NCBI GenBank assembly: GCA_964441285.1
Contig: CAYTUK010000013.1
Span: forward strand, 1 to 64,000
Direction: 5' to 3'
DNA length: 64,000 nt
Source: S010-25 sp964441285
GTDB taxonomy: Bacteria > Pseudomonadota > Gammaproteobacteria > SZUA-229
The notes beneath the pieces were generated by a model. The model made no database searches and was not told where the DNA came from. It saw only the letters and a program-made list of their open reading frames with translations. The position numbers were made by a program, and so were the translations under genes. Shown piece after piece: positions 7,628 through 16,186 of this stretch (position 1 is its first letter; every line of letters begins with the position of its first letter).

Positions 7628-9444
7628 TGAATTTATTCATCGACCAGCTGTACTGGCGGCAACCATTGTGGCTGCTGCTGGTGTTATTTCCGGTGTTGCT
7701 GATGTGGTGGCGGATGGTACGACAACGCCATAGTTTACGAAACTATGCGGAGGCTTCACTGCTGCCCTGGGTTATGCTGCCCAACCGGCAAAGGCGCAAT
7801 TACTGGCAGACAGCCGCGCAGCTTTTGATCTGGCTGTTGCTTGGTATGGCTGCCGCCGGTCCGCGTTTGATGCTTTTTGCGCCGCAGAAATTGTTACCCT
7901 CTCAGGGTGCGGCGGTGATTGTTATTGATTATTCCCGTTCCATGCTGGCGCGTGATGTTTTTCCAGATCGACTACAGCAGGCTCACGATGCAGTAAAGCA
8001 ATGGGTTGGGCAGGCGCATAAATTTAAACTTGGGCTGGTTATCTTTGCTGGAAAATCACATGTCGTGCTGCCGCCCACTGCAGATAAGCAGGCATTAGCA
8101 GAAACCGTATCGCTACTAAATGAAATTCAGTTACCGACTTATGGCACTGCATTGGTCGATGCCTTAAAACAGGCGAAATCACTATTACATAATGCGTCCG
8201 GTTCGCGCGCCATTATCCTGCTGACAGATGGCGATGTTTCTAGTGCGGCATTGGCGCAGGTGCAAACAATAGGCGCTGAACTGCACGCTGAAAAAATATC
8301 ACTGCATCTTCTGGGTGTGGGTACACCATCACCAGTTGCGCTGCACGATGAAAATGGGCGCTGGCTAAAATATAAGGGCAAAACAGTTATTACACGGCTT
8401 AAAGAAACGGCGTTACAGGCGCTCGCAGAAAATAAAGGCGTAACCTACAGTCGATTAACCCCGATACTTGATAACCAGCTGTCGAATGTATGGCAGCCAC
8501 CGATAGCCCGCATTGCAGCTCGGCACAGGGATCAGGTTTTGTGGAAAGAATTATTTCCCTGGTGCCTTATACCGGCTTTATTGTTAATTATTATCAATCA
8601 CCTATCGATACCCCGTCTGGTTCTGCCGGTGGCAGGCATTATGGTCATTATCGGGTTAATGCTGCCGCAAATTAGTCAGGCGGGGGAACGGAATACTTTA
8701 CCGTTGGCATACAAGGCCTGGCAGAACGGAAATTATATTACTGCGGAAAAATATTATGCTCAGGTAGAGGGTTACGCTGCGCGTATGGGTGAGGGCGCGA
8801 GTTGTTTTCGTGGCGACCGTATACCCTGTGCGATTGCTGCCTTTAGCCGTGCAGCGTGGCTGGCGACGAGTGATAAACAACGGGGGCGGGCGGCATTTAA
8901 CCTGGGCAACAGTTTTTTTAAACAGGGCGATTTTAAATCGGCCATTACGCTGTATAAAGACGCCTTACGTTATCAGCCGCAACAGCGCAGTTACCGGAAA
9001 AATCTCAGCATCAGCGAAGCGGTGCAGCAAAACATTGAAGATCAAAAGGCTGAATACCGACGGCGTTTGCAGGCGACCCATAAAAGCCTCAATCAATCAG
9101 GTTTGGGGCAGAGAGCCGCACCGGTTAATGAAGACAATAAAACCGTATCGACGATGAATAGTACAAAGCATAATCGCCGCAGCAATCAGCCGCTAAAGTC
9201 TCAAGCCATAAGTCTGACTGAAGCACAGCTTGCACTCTATATGCAACGTAGCCAGCACTTTGCCAGCCTGAAAAAGAGTCAGGGGCGACGCGTTCAGCAT
9301 CAGCATGACTGGGGTCGATTCACCAATAAGGCCCCGACTGCTGCGCGTAAAGTTAAGTTCTGGCAACGGTTGTTTGAGCTGGATGATGGTATTCTGGTAC
9401 ACCGTAATACGCCAGAAACCCTGCCGGGAGTGCGCCCGTGGTAG
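7624..9444 (+). CDS. VWA-TPR fusion (BatB-BatC-like)
   Basis: The 606-residue protein joins two functions that are separate genes in many bat operons. Two N-terminal helices (about 15-30, 64-80) precede a VWA domain with MIDAS DYSRS (102-106) and TDGD (about 200). Helices follow near 310-355, then tetratricopeptide repeats (about 363-475, including AAFNLGNSFFKQGDFKSAI), then a low-complexity polar tail (about 480-560). The helix after the VWA domain should place the TPR on the periplasmic side. TPRs usually bind peptides, so this may be the scaffold for BatA and BatD. It overlaps the next gene by 7 nt. Confidence 0.87.
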   Translation: MMNLFIDQLYWRQPLWLLLVLFPVLLMWWRMVRQRHSLRNYAEASLLPWVMLPNRQRRNYWQTAAQLLIWLLLGMAAAGPRLMLFAPQKLLPSQGAAVIVIDYSRSMLARDVFPDRLQQAHDAVKQWVGQAHKFKLGLVIFAGKSHVVLPPTADKQALAETVSLLNEIQLPTYGTALVDALKQAKSLLHNASGSRAIILLTDGDVSSAALAQVQTIGAELHAEKISLHLLGVGTPSPVALHDENGRWLKYKGKTVITRLKETALQALAENKGVTYSRLTPILDNQLSNVWQPPIARIAARHRDQVLWKELFPWCLIPALLLIIINHLSIPRLVLPVAGIMVIIGLMLPQISQAGERNTLPLAYKAWQNGNYITAEKYYAQVEGYAARMGEGASCFRGDRIPCAIAAFSRAAWLATSDKQRGRAAFNLGNSFFKQGDFKSAITLYKDALRYQPQQRSYRKNLSISEAVQQNIEDQKAEYRRRLQATHKSLNQSGLGQRAAPVNEDNKTVSTMNSTKHNRRSNQPLKSQAISLTEAQLALYMQRSQHFASLKKSQGRRVQHQHDWGRFTNKAPTAARKVKFWQRLFELDDGILVHRNTPETLPGVRPW

Positions 9445-10814
9445 TTCGCTACTGCCTGATATTGCTGGCGCTGGTCGTATCCATCCCCATCTGTGTGCAG
9501 GCGGCTGAGAGTGAGCTCACGGTATCCATTCCTGCAACGGCTATACAGTGGGGGCAATATCTGCGAGCAACCCTGCGTTACCGTGGTAAACAGTCACTGG
9601 GGGCGATTAAGCTGCAGGCATGGCGGCCATTTGTTGCTATCAGCAATAAAAGGGAATCCAGTGATGTGGATAGCGAGGGGCGAGATATACAGGTTATCCG
9701 GCTGCGACTTTATCCGCGTCGTACGGGTGCTTATACCTTGCCGAGATTGACGCTGGGCGATGCACGCAGCCAGCCGGTCAGTCTCAATATTCGTCCAGCT
9801 GTTGTTGAACGACACCCGGTTAAGCTGGTCTGGCAGCTATCCACTCGGTCGCCGTGGCAGGGTGAGGCGGTGATTGTGCATGTGCAATTATGGACGACTG
9901 ATTATGCGGCGCATGTGCGGCTCGATGTGTCGAAGCAGCCACAATTTCTGTCCCGACCATTAAAAACACAACGCCATTTGCTCGCCGATGGAAGTTACCG
10001 TTTTGATACCGGCTGGATTCTTTATCCCACCGAAGCTGGGCCTTTGTTGCTGGATTTGCCACCAGTGCGATATCAATTGTATGGCGGTGATCGCCGGCGA
10101 TTTTATTTACCGCTGCAATATTTCCAAGTGAAAGCATTGCCGACGTATTTGCCACCCACACTGCCTGTGGGGCGGTTAGCCATCCGCAGTAAAATAGATA
10201 AAGCTCAGTGGCAAATTTCTGTTCGAACCAAAGCACTCATTCCTTATGGTGTGCCTGGGCTTGATGCCCAGCTGGCTGCCATCAGTAAACATAATATTGC
10301 CGACATTAAAATTCAGTACACGCAGCGCTCAGCTTATAACGATTACGGCGATAGCAGCCTGTATTCTGTCCCTCTGCCCGACTGGCTAATGCCGTTTGGA
10401 AAAGACCTGACGCTAACCTTGCGTTACTTTAACCCCGCCACGGGGCGGATTGAAGACATAACTCACAACTTGCCCCGGTACTGGAAAATGCCGACATGGG
10501 CGTGGTGGTTAATGGCAGTTTCCGGGGCGGTTAGCGTTGCCTTGCTGGTCAGGCCTATACGTCCAGGACTAGAAATACAGGTCAGTCGACTGGTGTTGCG
10601 CCGAGCGCTACGAAACGCCAGCAGTGCAAGGCAATTGCGACGCGTGATTTTGAATCATGGTCATTATGTCACCCTCTCTGAGTGGGTAGAGAAAATCCCG
10701 GCACGAGAATCGAAGCGAAAGGTAATTGTTCAGCAGCTAAATTGTGCCTGTTTTTCAGCGACAGACCATAGTGATATTCAAGCTTTGAAGACAGCGTTAT
10801 TAAAACTTAATTAG
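9438..10814 (+). CDS. BatD-like protein
   Basis: The 458-residue protein has a signal peptide (VVRYCLILLALVVSIPICVQA, about residues 1-21), a long beta-rich region with Ig-like repeats (LTVSIPATAIQWGQYLRATL, then RRTGAYTLPRLTLGDARSQP), one membrane helix near 352-370 (TWAWWLMAVSGAVSVALLV) and a cytoplasmic tail. This is the architecture of BatD, the oxygen-tolerance-type protein that closes bat operons. The ATG at 9438 overlaps the VWA-TPR stop by 7 nt, so the whole operon from 4162 is probably one transcript. Sequence in the beta repeats is poorly conserved, so the call relies on layout and position. Confidence 0.82.
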   Translation: MVVRYCLILLALVVSIPICVQAAESELTVSIPATAIQWGQYLRATLRYRGKQSLGAIKLQAWRPFVAISNKRESSDVDSEGRDIQVIRLRLYPRRTGAYTLPRLTLGDARSQPVSLNIRPAVVERHPVKLVWQLSTRSPWQGEAVIVHVQLWTTDYAAHVRLDVSKQPQFLSRPLKTQRHLLADGSYRFDTGWILYPTEAGPLLLDLPPVRYQLYGGDRRRFYLPLQYFQVKALPTYLPPTLPVGRLAIRSKIDKAQWQISVRTKALIPYGVPGLDAQLAAISKHNIADIKIQYTQRSAYNDYGDSSLYSVPLPDWLMPFGKDLTLTLRYFNPATGRIEDITHNLPRYWKMPTWAWWLMAVSGAVSVALLVRPIRPGLEIQVSRLVLRRALRNASSARQLRRVILNHGHYVTLSEWVEKIPARESKRKVIVQQLNCACFSATDHSDIQALKTALLKLN

Positions 10815-10905
10815 CCCGCTGAATTATGAAAATCTGCACAGGTTCCTGTTTTTCCTGGTTATATGGAATGAAGGGTGTGCGATGATTCTCAATGCCGGGA
10901 CGGTG

Positions 10906-11781
10906 TTACTTCTTCTCAGGAATTTCCCAGCCAAAGATAACCCCGGTTAGCAATTTATAATAATTTTTATAGTCATTAGCCGTAGCTGGAATAAACTTTT
11001 TAGCCTTTCCAGCAAAGCGTCTTAATGTGGGCATAGTGGCGGGGGTTTCATGTGTGAGAGCGGTGATTATTTTGGCCCTTTGTGCAGCAGTCACCCGTCT
11101 ACTTACGGTAATGCCCTGGTTGGCTATCTTACCGCTCCTGAATAGTGTAACCAGTCCTTCACGTTCTTTTTTAGGTACTTTTTTAATGAAATATTTGTCA
11201 CGTAAAATAACAGCTTTACATTTACCGCGTTTAAATGATTTATAAGCGCCGTTCATACCACCTTTGACCGAAATTATATCAGGCAGGCTGATAGCATTTT
11301 TATACTGAGCTAATACAGTCAATGCTGCAAGATTAGGTGGTGCAAGCCCACAGACTGGCTGATTAACGAGGTCTTCAAGACTGTTGATGACATGGCCACC
11401 AAAACCAGTTTCACCTTTTTTCATGACCACAATAAAGCGTAAATATCCGGGTAATTTTGCAACCGGAATATGGCCAAATCGTTTTATTCGCCATGAGATG
11501 AAATGTGGCCCGTCGAAAATAATATCATACTTATCTTCGCGCATATCACGCTGATAAAATAACCAGCCTTTTGCCTGTTTGTAGATTACTTTTTCGCCAA
11601 GTACTTTAGTCAGTAGATTTGCTATAGGGACATACTGTTTTTTACCATTCGCCAGGCTTTCGCGTGGTGGTGAGGTCAGAATTAAATCGGCGCGTACGGA
11701 AGAACAAAATAACAGTAACAGGAAAACTCCCAGGATTAGACGAGTCGATTTTCCTTTTAACAGGCTATTTTTTTCGTACAC
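10906..11781 (-). CDS. PhnD-like periplasmic binding protein (orphan)
   Basis: The 291-residue protein has an N-terminal signal peptide (LGVFLLLLFCSSVRA, ending about residue 31), then DLILTSPPRESLANGKKQYVP and the bilobed binding fold of the PhnD/SsuA/transferrin type (YDIIFDGPHFISWRIKRFGH near 85-104; NSLEDLVNQPVCGLAPPN near 130-147). PhnD proteins bind phosphonate, phosphite or phosphate for ABC import, but many orphans sense other ligands. No permease or ATPase gene lies beside it, so it either feeds a remote transporter or acts as a sensor input. Ligand unknown. Confidence 0.82.
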   Translation of the reverse strand: MYEKNSLLKGKSTRLILGVFLLLLFCSSVRADLILTSPPRESLANGKKQYVPIANLLTKVLGEKVIYKQAKGWLFYQRDMREDKYDIIFDGPHFISWRIKRFGHIPVAKLPGYLRFIVVMKKGETGFGGHVINSLEDLVNQPVCGLAPPNLAALTVLAQYKNAISLPDIISVKGGMNGAYKSFKRGKCKAVILRDKYFIKKVPKKEREGLVTLFRSGKIANQGITVSRRVTAAQRAKIITALTHETPATMPTLRRFAGKAKKFIPATANDYKNYYKLLTGVIFGWEIPEKK

Positions 11782-11999
11782 AGCATTTAACCTCAGAATT
11801 TAATAAGCAGGCAGATTTTAACTATTTTTATTTGTCTTATGTTTCGTACAAAGATCTCTTATAGCATATGAGTGAAAAAAAATAGGATTCAACAGCCATT
11901 TAAGGCTGATATTTTAGAATCAATCGAGATGACCCATGATTAAAAGTATCCAGCAGATGCGCTGGCTTTCTATCTGGAAATTACCGTCCTTCGTGAGAA
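11782..11999. other. Spacer between phnD-like gene and bufC
   Basis: Nothing gene-like was seen. It holds the promoter region of the minus-strand binding-protein gene and the end of the buf operon. Confidence 0.35.
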
Positions 12000-12794
12000 T
12001 TATTTTTCCTGAGCAGGTTCCTGCCTGAGTTCACACATCAGCTGATCATTAATCCATTGTTGCAAATAACTTACGGCGCGTTGCGGGGTTTCCGCTTCAC
12101 TAAAATGTTCGAGTAGTGCCTCACATAAATCTGCGAACGAAGCGCCAGATATCGCCAGTGTCAGTGCGGTAATTTCTGCGCTTTCCAGTGCACGGTAGCG
12201 ACTGACCAGATCCTGACGCCAGATTAACCAGGTGGTCTCATTGGCTGTTTTTTGTGGCGGTGTTTCTGCGTTGGCAAGTGCCCGCCAGATCTGAAAACTA
12301 TTCGAGTGTTGCGGCAATAACTGTACCGCGTCATGGAAACGCAGTGTCAGTGTCGCCCATGCATCAGGTTCCAGTTGGGCCAGTTGATCAAGGGTTACGC
12401 ACGGGCAATTGGCGGCATCAAAACTGTTAGCAAAAGCCTGTTCGATACGGGTAATTTCGGCAATTTCAGGTAACTGCTTAAACGGCTCCAGCTGTTCGAC
12501 CATTGCAACCATATGTTGGCCAAAATAACGCAGGCTGGGATGGTGTGATGGGTAGCTTTCGATGTATTGTACCCTTAGAGTTTCGAATAGCTCATCACCC
12601 AGATAGCTGTGCAGGCGTTCATAGTCTATACCCAACGCTTCCTTTAAACGCAGAACATAAGCGTTACCGTAGAATGTCATGCGCTGCTCGGCTGAGTGCT
12701 GAGGTGTTGATTCGATGTGCTCAACGATACCCTGTGCTGCATTATTTAGCAGATAACCCAGAAATTCGTGCTGTAGTTTACGCAGTGCGTCCAT
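12000..12794 (-). CDS. bufC: BufC-like protein (DUF2063), bufferin maturation partner
   Basis: I start this gene at the ATG at 12794, not the much longer open frame to 12929, because MDALRKLQHEFLGYL is the typical DUF2063 N-terminus and the start then overlaps bufB by 17 nt. The 264-residue product has MTFYGNAYVLRLKEALGIDYERL (about 37-59), the conserved DUF2063 core once described as a putative DNA-binding domain. In bufferin systems this domain is now understood as the recognition partner that brings the precursor peptide to the MNIO enzyme. It is the last gene of bufA-bufB-bufC. Confidence 0.88.
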   Translation of the reverse strand: MDALRKLQHEFLGYLLNNAAQGIVEHIESTPQHSAEQRMTFYGNAYVLRLKEALGIDYERLHSYLGDELFETLRVQYIESYPSHHPSLRYFGQHMVAMVEQLEPFKQLPEIAEITRIEQAFANSFDAANCPCVTLDQLAQLEPDAWATLTLRFHDAVQLLPQHSNSFQIWRALANAETPPQKTANETTWLIWRQDLVSRYRALESAEITALTLAISGASFADLCEALLEHFSEAETPQRAVSYLQQWINDQLMCELRQEPAQEK

Positions 12795-13671
12795 AGGTTT
12801 TCTCTTCTGCTGGAGGATGTTGTCTGGTGTTGCTTCGTACCAGCGCTTCTGCCGGTAATGTCCTGGCGGCAATGTCTTCGGCAATCGCCAGCTCCTGGCG
12901 CAACTGCACAAACTCTGGAATATTATCATCGCGTTCGATCATTGTGCTCACTGCGCCAAAACGGTTGAGTGCGGTGGCATAAAGCGCCCATACCGGATCG
13001 CAGATATCATGATCATGGGTATCGATAATCATCTCACCATTATAGCTATGACCCGCGAGGTGAAACTGCATGACTCGATCAATATCAATGCCATTGAGAT
13101 AATCAACCGGATCAAATTGATGATTATGTGCACTGACAAAAATATTGTTTATGTCTAACAGAATATGGCAATCAGCGCGGCGTGCAATTTCATTTAAAAA
13201 CGCCCATTCAGTCATCTCAGAATGCTTATAAGTAACATAACTGGAAAGATTTTCAAGCAGGATGTGCCGACCCAGATACGTCTGCACCTGCATCACCCGA
13301 TCTACAATATGCGTAATAGTGGCTTCGTTATAAGGCAGTGGCAAGAGGTCATGGCTGTTGGTGTGGTCAACGCTGGTCCAGCACAGGTGATCTGAAACCC
13401 AGTGTGGCTGCACGCGTTGTATGAGTTGTTTCAGGCTTTTCAGATAATGTAAGTCTAGCGAGTCGGTGCTACCGATGGAAAGCGAAACACCGTGCATAAC
13501 CATAGGGTAATCACGCCGAATTTTATCGAGATAGTCGAGCGGTTTGCCGCCTGGCACCATATAATTTTCGGAGAGTATTTCAAACCAGTCGACAGCGGGT
13601 TTGTGTTCCAGTATGTAGGAGTAGTGATCCTTACGCAGACCAAGGCCAAAACCCAGAAAAGGACGTGTCAC
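12778..13671 (-). CDS. bufB: BufB-like MNIO enzyme (DUF692)
   Basis: The 297-residue protein is a DUF692 TIM-barrel of the multinuclear non-heme iron oxidase (MNIO) class. Candidate metal ligands are in place: H60 in MHGVSLSIG, E140 in LLENLSSY, D173 in LLDINNIF, H204 and H208 in HLAGHS, D217/H219 in DTHDHD, and E246 in IERDDNIP. Enzymes of this class oxidise cysteine residues in short precursor peptides; in bufferins the products bind copper. The start is GTG at 13671, supported by AGGAG 9 nt upstream. It follows bufA after a strong hairpin and overlaps bufC. Confidence 0.93.
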   Translation of the reverse strand: MTRPFLGFGLGLRKDHYSYILEHKPAVDWFEILSENYMVPGGKPLDYLDKIRRDYPMVMHGVSLSIGSTDSLDLHYLKSLKQLIQRVQPHWVSDHLCWTSVDHTNSHDLLPLPYNEATITHIVDRVMQVQTYLGRHILLENLSSYVTYKHSEMTEWAFLNEIARRADCHILLDINNIFVSAHNHQFDPVDYLNGIDIDRVMQFHLAGHSYNGEMIIDTHDHDICDPVWALYATALNRFGAVSTMIERDDNIPEFVQLRQELAIAEDIAARTLPAEALVRSNTRQHPPAEEKTYGRTA

Positions 13672-13700
13672 TGTACGGCTACTCCTGCAATATCGTATAA

Positions 13701-13746
13701 AAATGCAAGCGCGCCTGAACAGTTATCTTTTCAGGCGCGCTTGCAT
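13701..13746 (-). terminator. Strong intercistronic hairpin between bufA and bufB
   Basis: AATGCAAGCGCGCCTGAA and its perfect reverse complement TTCAGGCGCGCTTGCATT flank a 10-nt loop: an 18-bp GC-rich stem. On the minus strand, the direction of the operon, the stem is followed by a short T run (GCATTTTTATAC). It can terminate part of the transcripts or protect the 3' end of bufA mRNA. Either would make far more precursor peptide than enzyme. Confidence 0.9.
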
Positions 13747-13764
13747 TAATCCAGATACCGGCTT

Positions 13765-14022
13765 TTATTTAACGATTTTACCGCCCATTTTCTTACAGGA
13801 CTGCGCTGACATATTCAGGAAGCCCATACCTTTACAGGAACCCATCCCTTTACAGGCGTTTGATGCAGTTTTACAGTCATTCTGGCCTTTGCAGTTATTG
13901 ACACCAAAGCAGTGTATGGTGGTGTCAGTTGTTCCAGCAGCAAAAACAGGTGTAGCAGCGCTTAACATACCGGCGGCAGCAATTGCCATAGCAATACCCA
14001 TTGCTTTTTTCGAATGAATCAT
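13765..14022 (-). CDS. bufA: Bufferin precursor peptide (BufA1-like, DUF2282)
   Basis: The 85-residue peptide has a signal sequence (MGIAMAIAAAGMLSAATPVFA, cleavage near 28-30) and a cysteine-rich mature part with six Cys (38, 44, 50, 57, 63, 76) in C-x5-C-x5-C-x6-C-x5-C-x12-C spacing, repeatedly followed by Lys (CKG, CKT, CKG, CKK). This is the layout of bufferins: exported peptides modified by a DUF692 enzyme and used as periplasmic metal (mainly copper) buffers. The genes for enzyme and partner follow directly on the same strand. CTTAGGAGAC upstream of the ATG is a good ribosome binding site. Metal and inducer in this organism are inferred from the family. Confidence 0.9.
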   Translation of the reverse strand: MIHSKKAMGIAMAIAAAGMLSAATPVFAAGTTDTTIHCFGVNNCKGQNDCKTASNACKGMGSCKGMGFLNMSAQSCKKMGGKIVK

Positions 14023-14447
14023 TTTTAAGTCTCCTAAGTTTACGTGTATGTGCTGTGTCCAGGTTTGCTGCCACTATTGTGAAGCAGTACCTGCTGATTT
14101 TGTAATTAAATCCAGAGTCTGTCCCCATTTAAAGGATAAATAATTACAGAATGTAATGACAGAGTATATTACGTATAGTTCGCGGAAAACAGACTTATAT
14201 TAAGAGTAAGGTTATAAAAATCGGGTAAAAATGTGATATATGGGGTTAGCTTGATGTTTTTTTCTGCTCAAAGTGAAGAAAATACTGGTATTACCGCCTG
14301 GTTTCAGCAAAATTGTACGGATTTATTGTTTCAATGCAGGCGTATTAATCGCGATTTTTTTAAAATGGGTGATTAGTCTGTTATATAATTGCGAGTTAAT
14401 CGGCAGTATTTTAGACAATAACGGCGTGTTATCAATCAGGTGAATAG
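14023..14447. other. Divergent promoter region between bufA and cytochrome b561 gene
   Basis: I see no gene in these 425 bases. The stretch must carry the bufA promoter (minus strand) and the promoter of the cytochrome b561-like gene. No clear operator could be assigned by eye. Confidence 0.4.
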
Positions 14448-15023
14448 ATGCGAGGACTACATATTGTGATGGAATATTTACGGGAGCGACAGTCACCCGT
14501 TACCAGGTATTTTCATATCGTGGTTTTATTGCTGGTTTTAAGCCAGCTAGTGGTTTCTAACTTTATGGACTTTAGCCGTAATGGCGAGATAAGTACCAAT
14601 ATAGTTGAGTATTACGGAACATGGATACACATAATTACCGGGCTGTTTTTGTTCCCGGTGTTTTTAATCTTTGTCGTTGTCGTAATTCGGACGCATGGTG
14701 TTAAATATTTTTTCCCTTATTTATTCGGTGATCTCGCACAATTAAAAACTGACATTCGCCAGCTAAAGCGGTTCCAGATGCCTGCTTCCAATGCTTCTGG
14801 TATTGCTCCAATAGTACAGGGGCTAGGTTTGGGTGCTTTAATGCTGACGCTTTTAGCGGGGCTGATCTGGTTTATCTCCTGGCGTTTTGGCGCACCCTGG
14901 TCAGATTCTGTCAGGGAGGTGCACGAATGGCTTACTGGTCTGGTAGAGGCCTATGTTATTGGCCACGGTAGTATGGGTGCGTTGCATATTCTTTATACGG
15001 TAAGACAGCGAAAAAGGAGTTAA
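14448..15023 (+). CDS. Cytochrome b561-like membrane protein
   Basis: The 191-residue protein has four membrane helices (about 21-40, 58-84, 120-142, 162-183). Histidines lie at helix ends (YFHIVVLLL, GTWIHIITGLFL, VREVHEWLTG, GHGSMGALHIL), the pattern of di-heme cytochrome b561 / Ni,Fe-hydrogenase b-type subunits that pass electrons through the membrane. The start could also be the ATG seven codons in (MEYLRERQ), which begins at the first cytoplasmic segment. It stands alone; its position divergent from the bufferin operon could reflect shared redox or metal stress use, but this is only context. Confidence 0.7.
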   Translation: MRGLHIVMEYLRERQSPVTRYFHIVVLLLVLSQLVVSNFMDFSRNGEISTNIVEYYGTWIHIITGLFLFPVFLIFVVVVIRTHGVKYFFPYLFGDLAQLKTDIRQLKRFQMPASNASGIAPIVQGLGLGALMLTLLAGLIWFISWRFGAPWSDSVREVHEWLTGLVEAYVIGHGSMGALHILYTVRQRKRS

Positions 15024-15111
15024 TGGAGTTGGAAGCTACAGCCGTCAAAGGATCTGGAAATGTTTCCAGCAATACGGGCAGTTGGCGGATATTTGCCAGC
15101 TGGCATCAGCG

Positions 15112-15747
15112 TTATATTATGCCTTCGCCTTTGTTTGCATTGGGTTGAGCGGGGACTGAGGGTTGTTGATCCTGCTGCTTGTGGCGCTTTAACGCTGCAA
15201 TGGACTTCTGCATGGATTCATTGAGTTTTTTCATCCCTTTGAGGAATGAATTATGCATATCTTTTGAGCCATTGCGTAGCGCATTGTTGAGTAATTTAAT
15301 GCCTTCATGCATGTTATTACTCATCGCATGCATGTTGTTTCGCATTGATTTGGAAAAGTTATCGCCAGGTTGTTGCTGTTTTGTGGCCGCACGTTCAAGT
15401 GGAATTTGTGTTTGTGTGGCATCAATTCTCCATCGACCCTGCTCTAAAATCAGCGAGGTATTGAATGGCTGATTGAGTGCTGGATTGGTTGTTGATGGAT
15501 TTAAAATTGTGGTGACACTGGTACGGCTGTTTTTTAATTCAAAATGCCGGACAGGTTTCAGTGTTTTGATGGTATCTTCAAATGCTTGACGGCTGTTGCT
15601 GGAAACCAGCTGCTCGGCGGCTTTTGTCTTACCATCCTGAATAAGTTGCCAGTATTGATGGGCAACAGATGCGGGGCTTTTTGCGGGTTTGGCGCAGGCA
15701 CTGATAAGCAGGGTGGAGACAATTAACCAGAGGGAATATTGTTTCAT
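15112..15747 (-). CDS. Lipoprotein with NTF2-like (DUF4878-type) domain
   Basis: The 211-residue protein has a lipoprotein signal with lipobox LISAC (Cys18). Then comes an NTF2-like segment (SVAHQYWQLIQDGKTKAAEQL, then RWRIDATQTQIPL), the fold of DUF4878 lipoproteins, and a Lys/Met-rich amphipathic region (about 135-195, NNMHAMSNNMHEGIKLLNNAL) likely to be helical. Function is unknown. It is probably attached to the outer membrane since residues after Cys are not an inner-membrane retention signal (Ala at +2). Confidence 0.7.
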   Translation of the reverse strand: MKQYSLWLIVSTLLISACAKPAKSPASVAHQYWQLIQDGKTKAAEQLVSSNSRQAFEDTIKTLKPVRHFELKNSRTSVTTILNPSTTNPALNQPFNTSLILEQGRWRIDATQTQIPLERAATKQQQPGDNFSKSMRNNMHAMSNNMHEGIKLLNNALRNGSKDMHNSFLKGMKKLNESMQKSIAALKRHKQQDQQPSVPAQPNANKGEGII

Positions 15748-15870
15748 TATTAAGCTCTTTTTATCAAATGCTGTGGGTTTTACTTGCTATTATCGTGCGT
15801 GACTGAAGTTGCAGGTATTATTACCAAAGTACCTGCCGAAGCTTCCCCGTCCTAATGATTCATTGACGCA

Positions 15871-16161
15871 TCAATTAATTGTGCTGGTGTTTTTTTCTTC
15901 CTGCAATATCTGGTTATCATAAGCATCAAGGAGGTGTTCAAATATGTCAATTTCATCGAGTTCGCCTTCCATAAACGTATAAGTGTCTGGTTCGGCACCC
16001 ATAATCTGTTCAAAACGATTAATCTCATCTTCCAGAGCTGCGTTATAATTTAGCGCCTTACGGTACATATTACGCGCCTGGGTAAGAAAGGCTTCGCGAT
16101 AGTCCGGGTCACGATTTAAGCGCTCACGGGCTTCAATTTTCTTTGTGTCAGAAAGTGGCAT
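15871..16161 (-). CDS. Small acidic helical protein, unknown
   Basis: The 96-residue soluble protein has no signal or membrane segment. It is strongly acidic and helical (ARERLNRDPDYREAFLTQAR, then ALEDEINRFEQIMGAEPD). I do not recognise a family. It lies 25 nt downstream of the TrpD2-like gene on the same strand and is probably its operon partner. Confidence 0.65.
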   Translation of the reverse strand: MPLSDTKKIEARERLNRDPDYREAFLTQARNMYRKALNYNAALEDEINRFEQIMGAEPDTYTFMEGELDEIDIFEHLLDAYDNQILQEEKNTSTIN

Positions 16162-16186
16162 CTACGTTTACTTTAGCTTTAAAATA

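Noticed and set aside
13703..14017. Plus-strand frame of 104 codons across bufA
   Set aside because: It is the complement of the bufferin precursor and its hairpin; the Cys pattern and signal peptide are on the minus strand.
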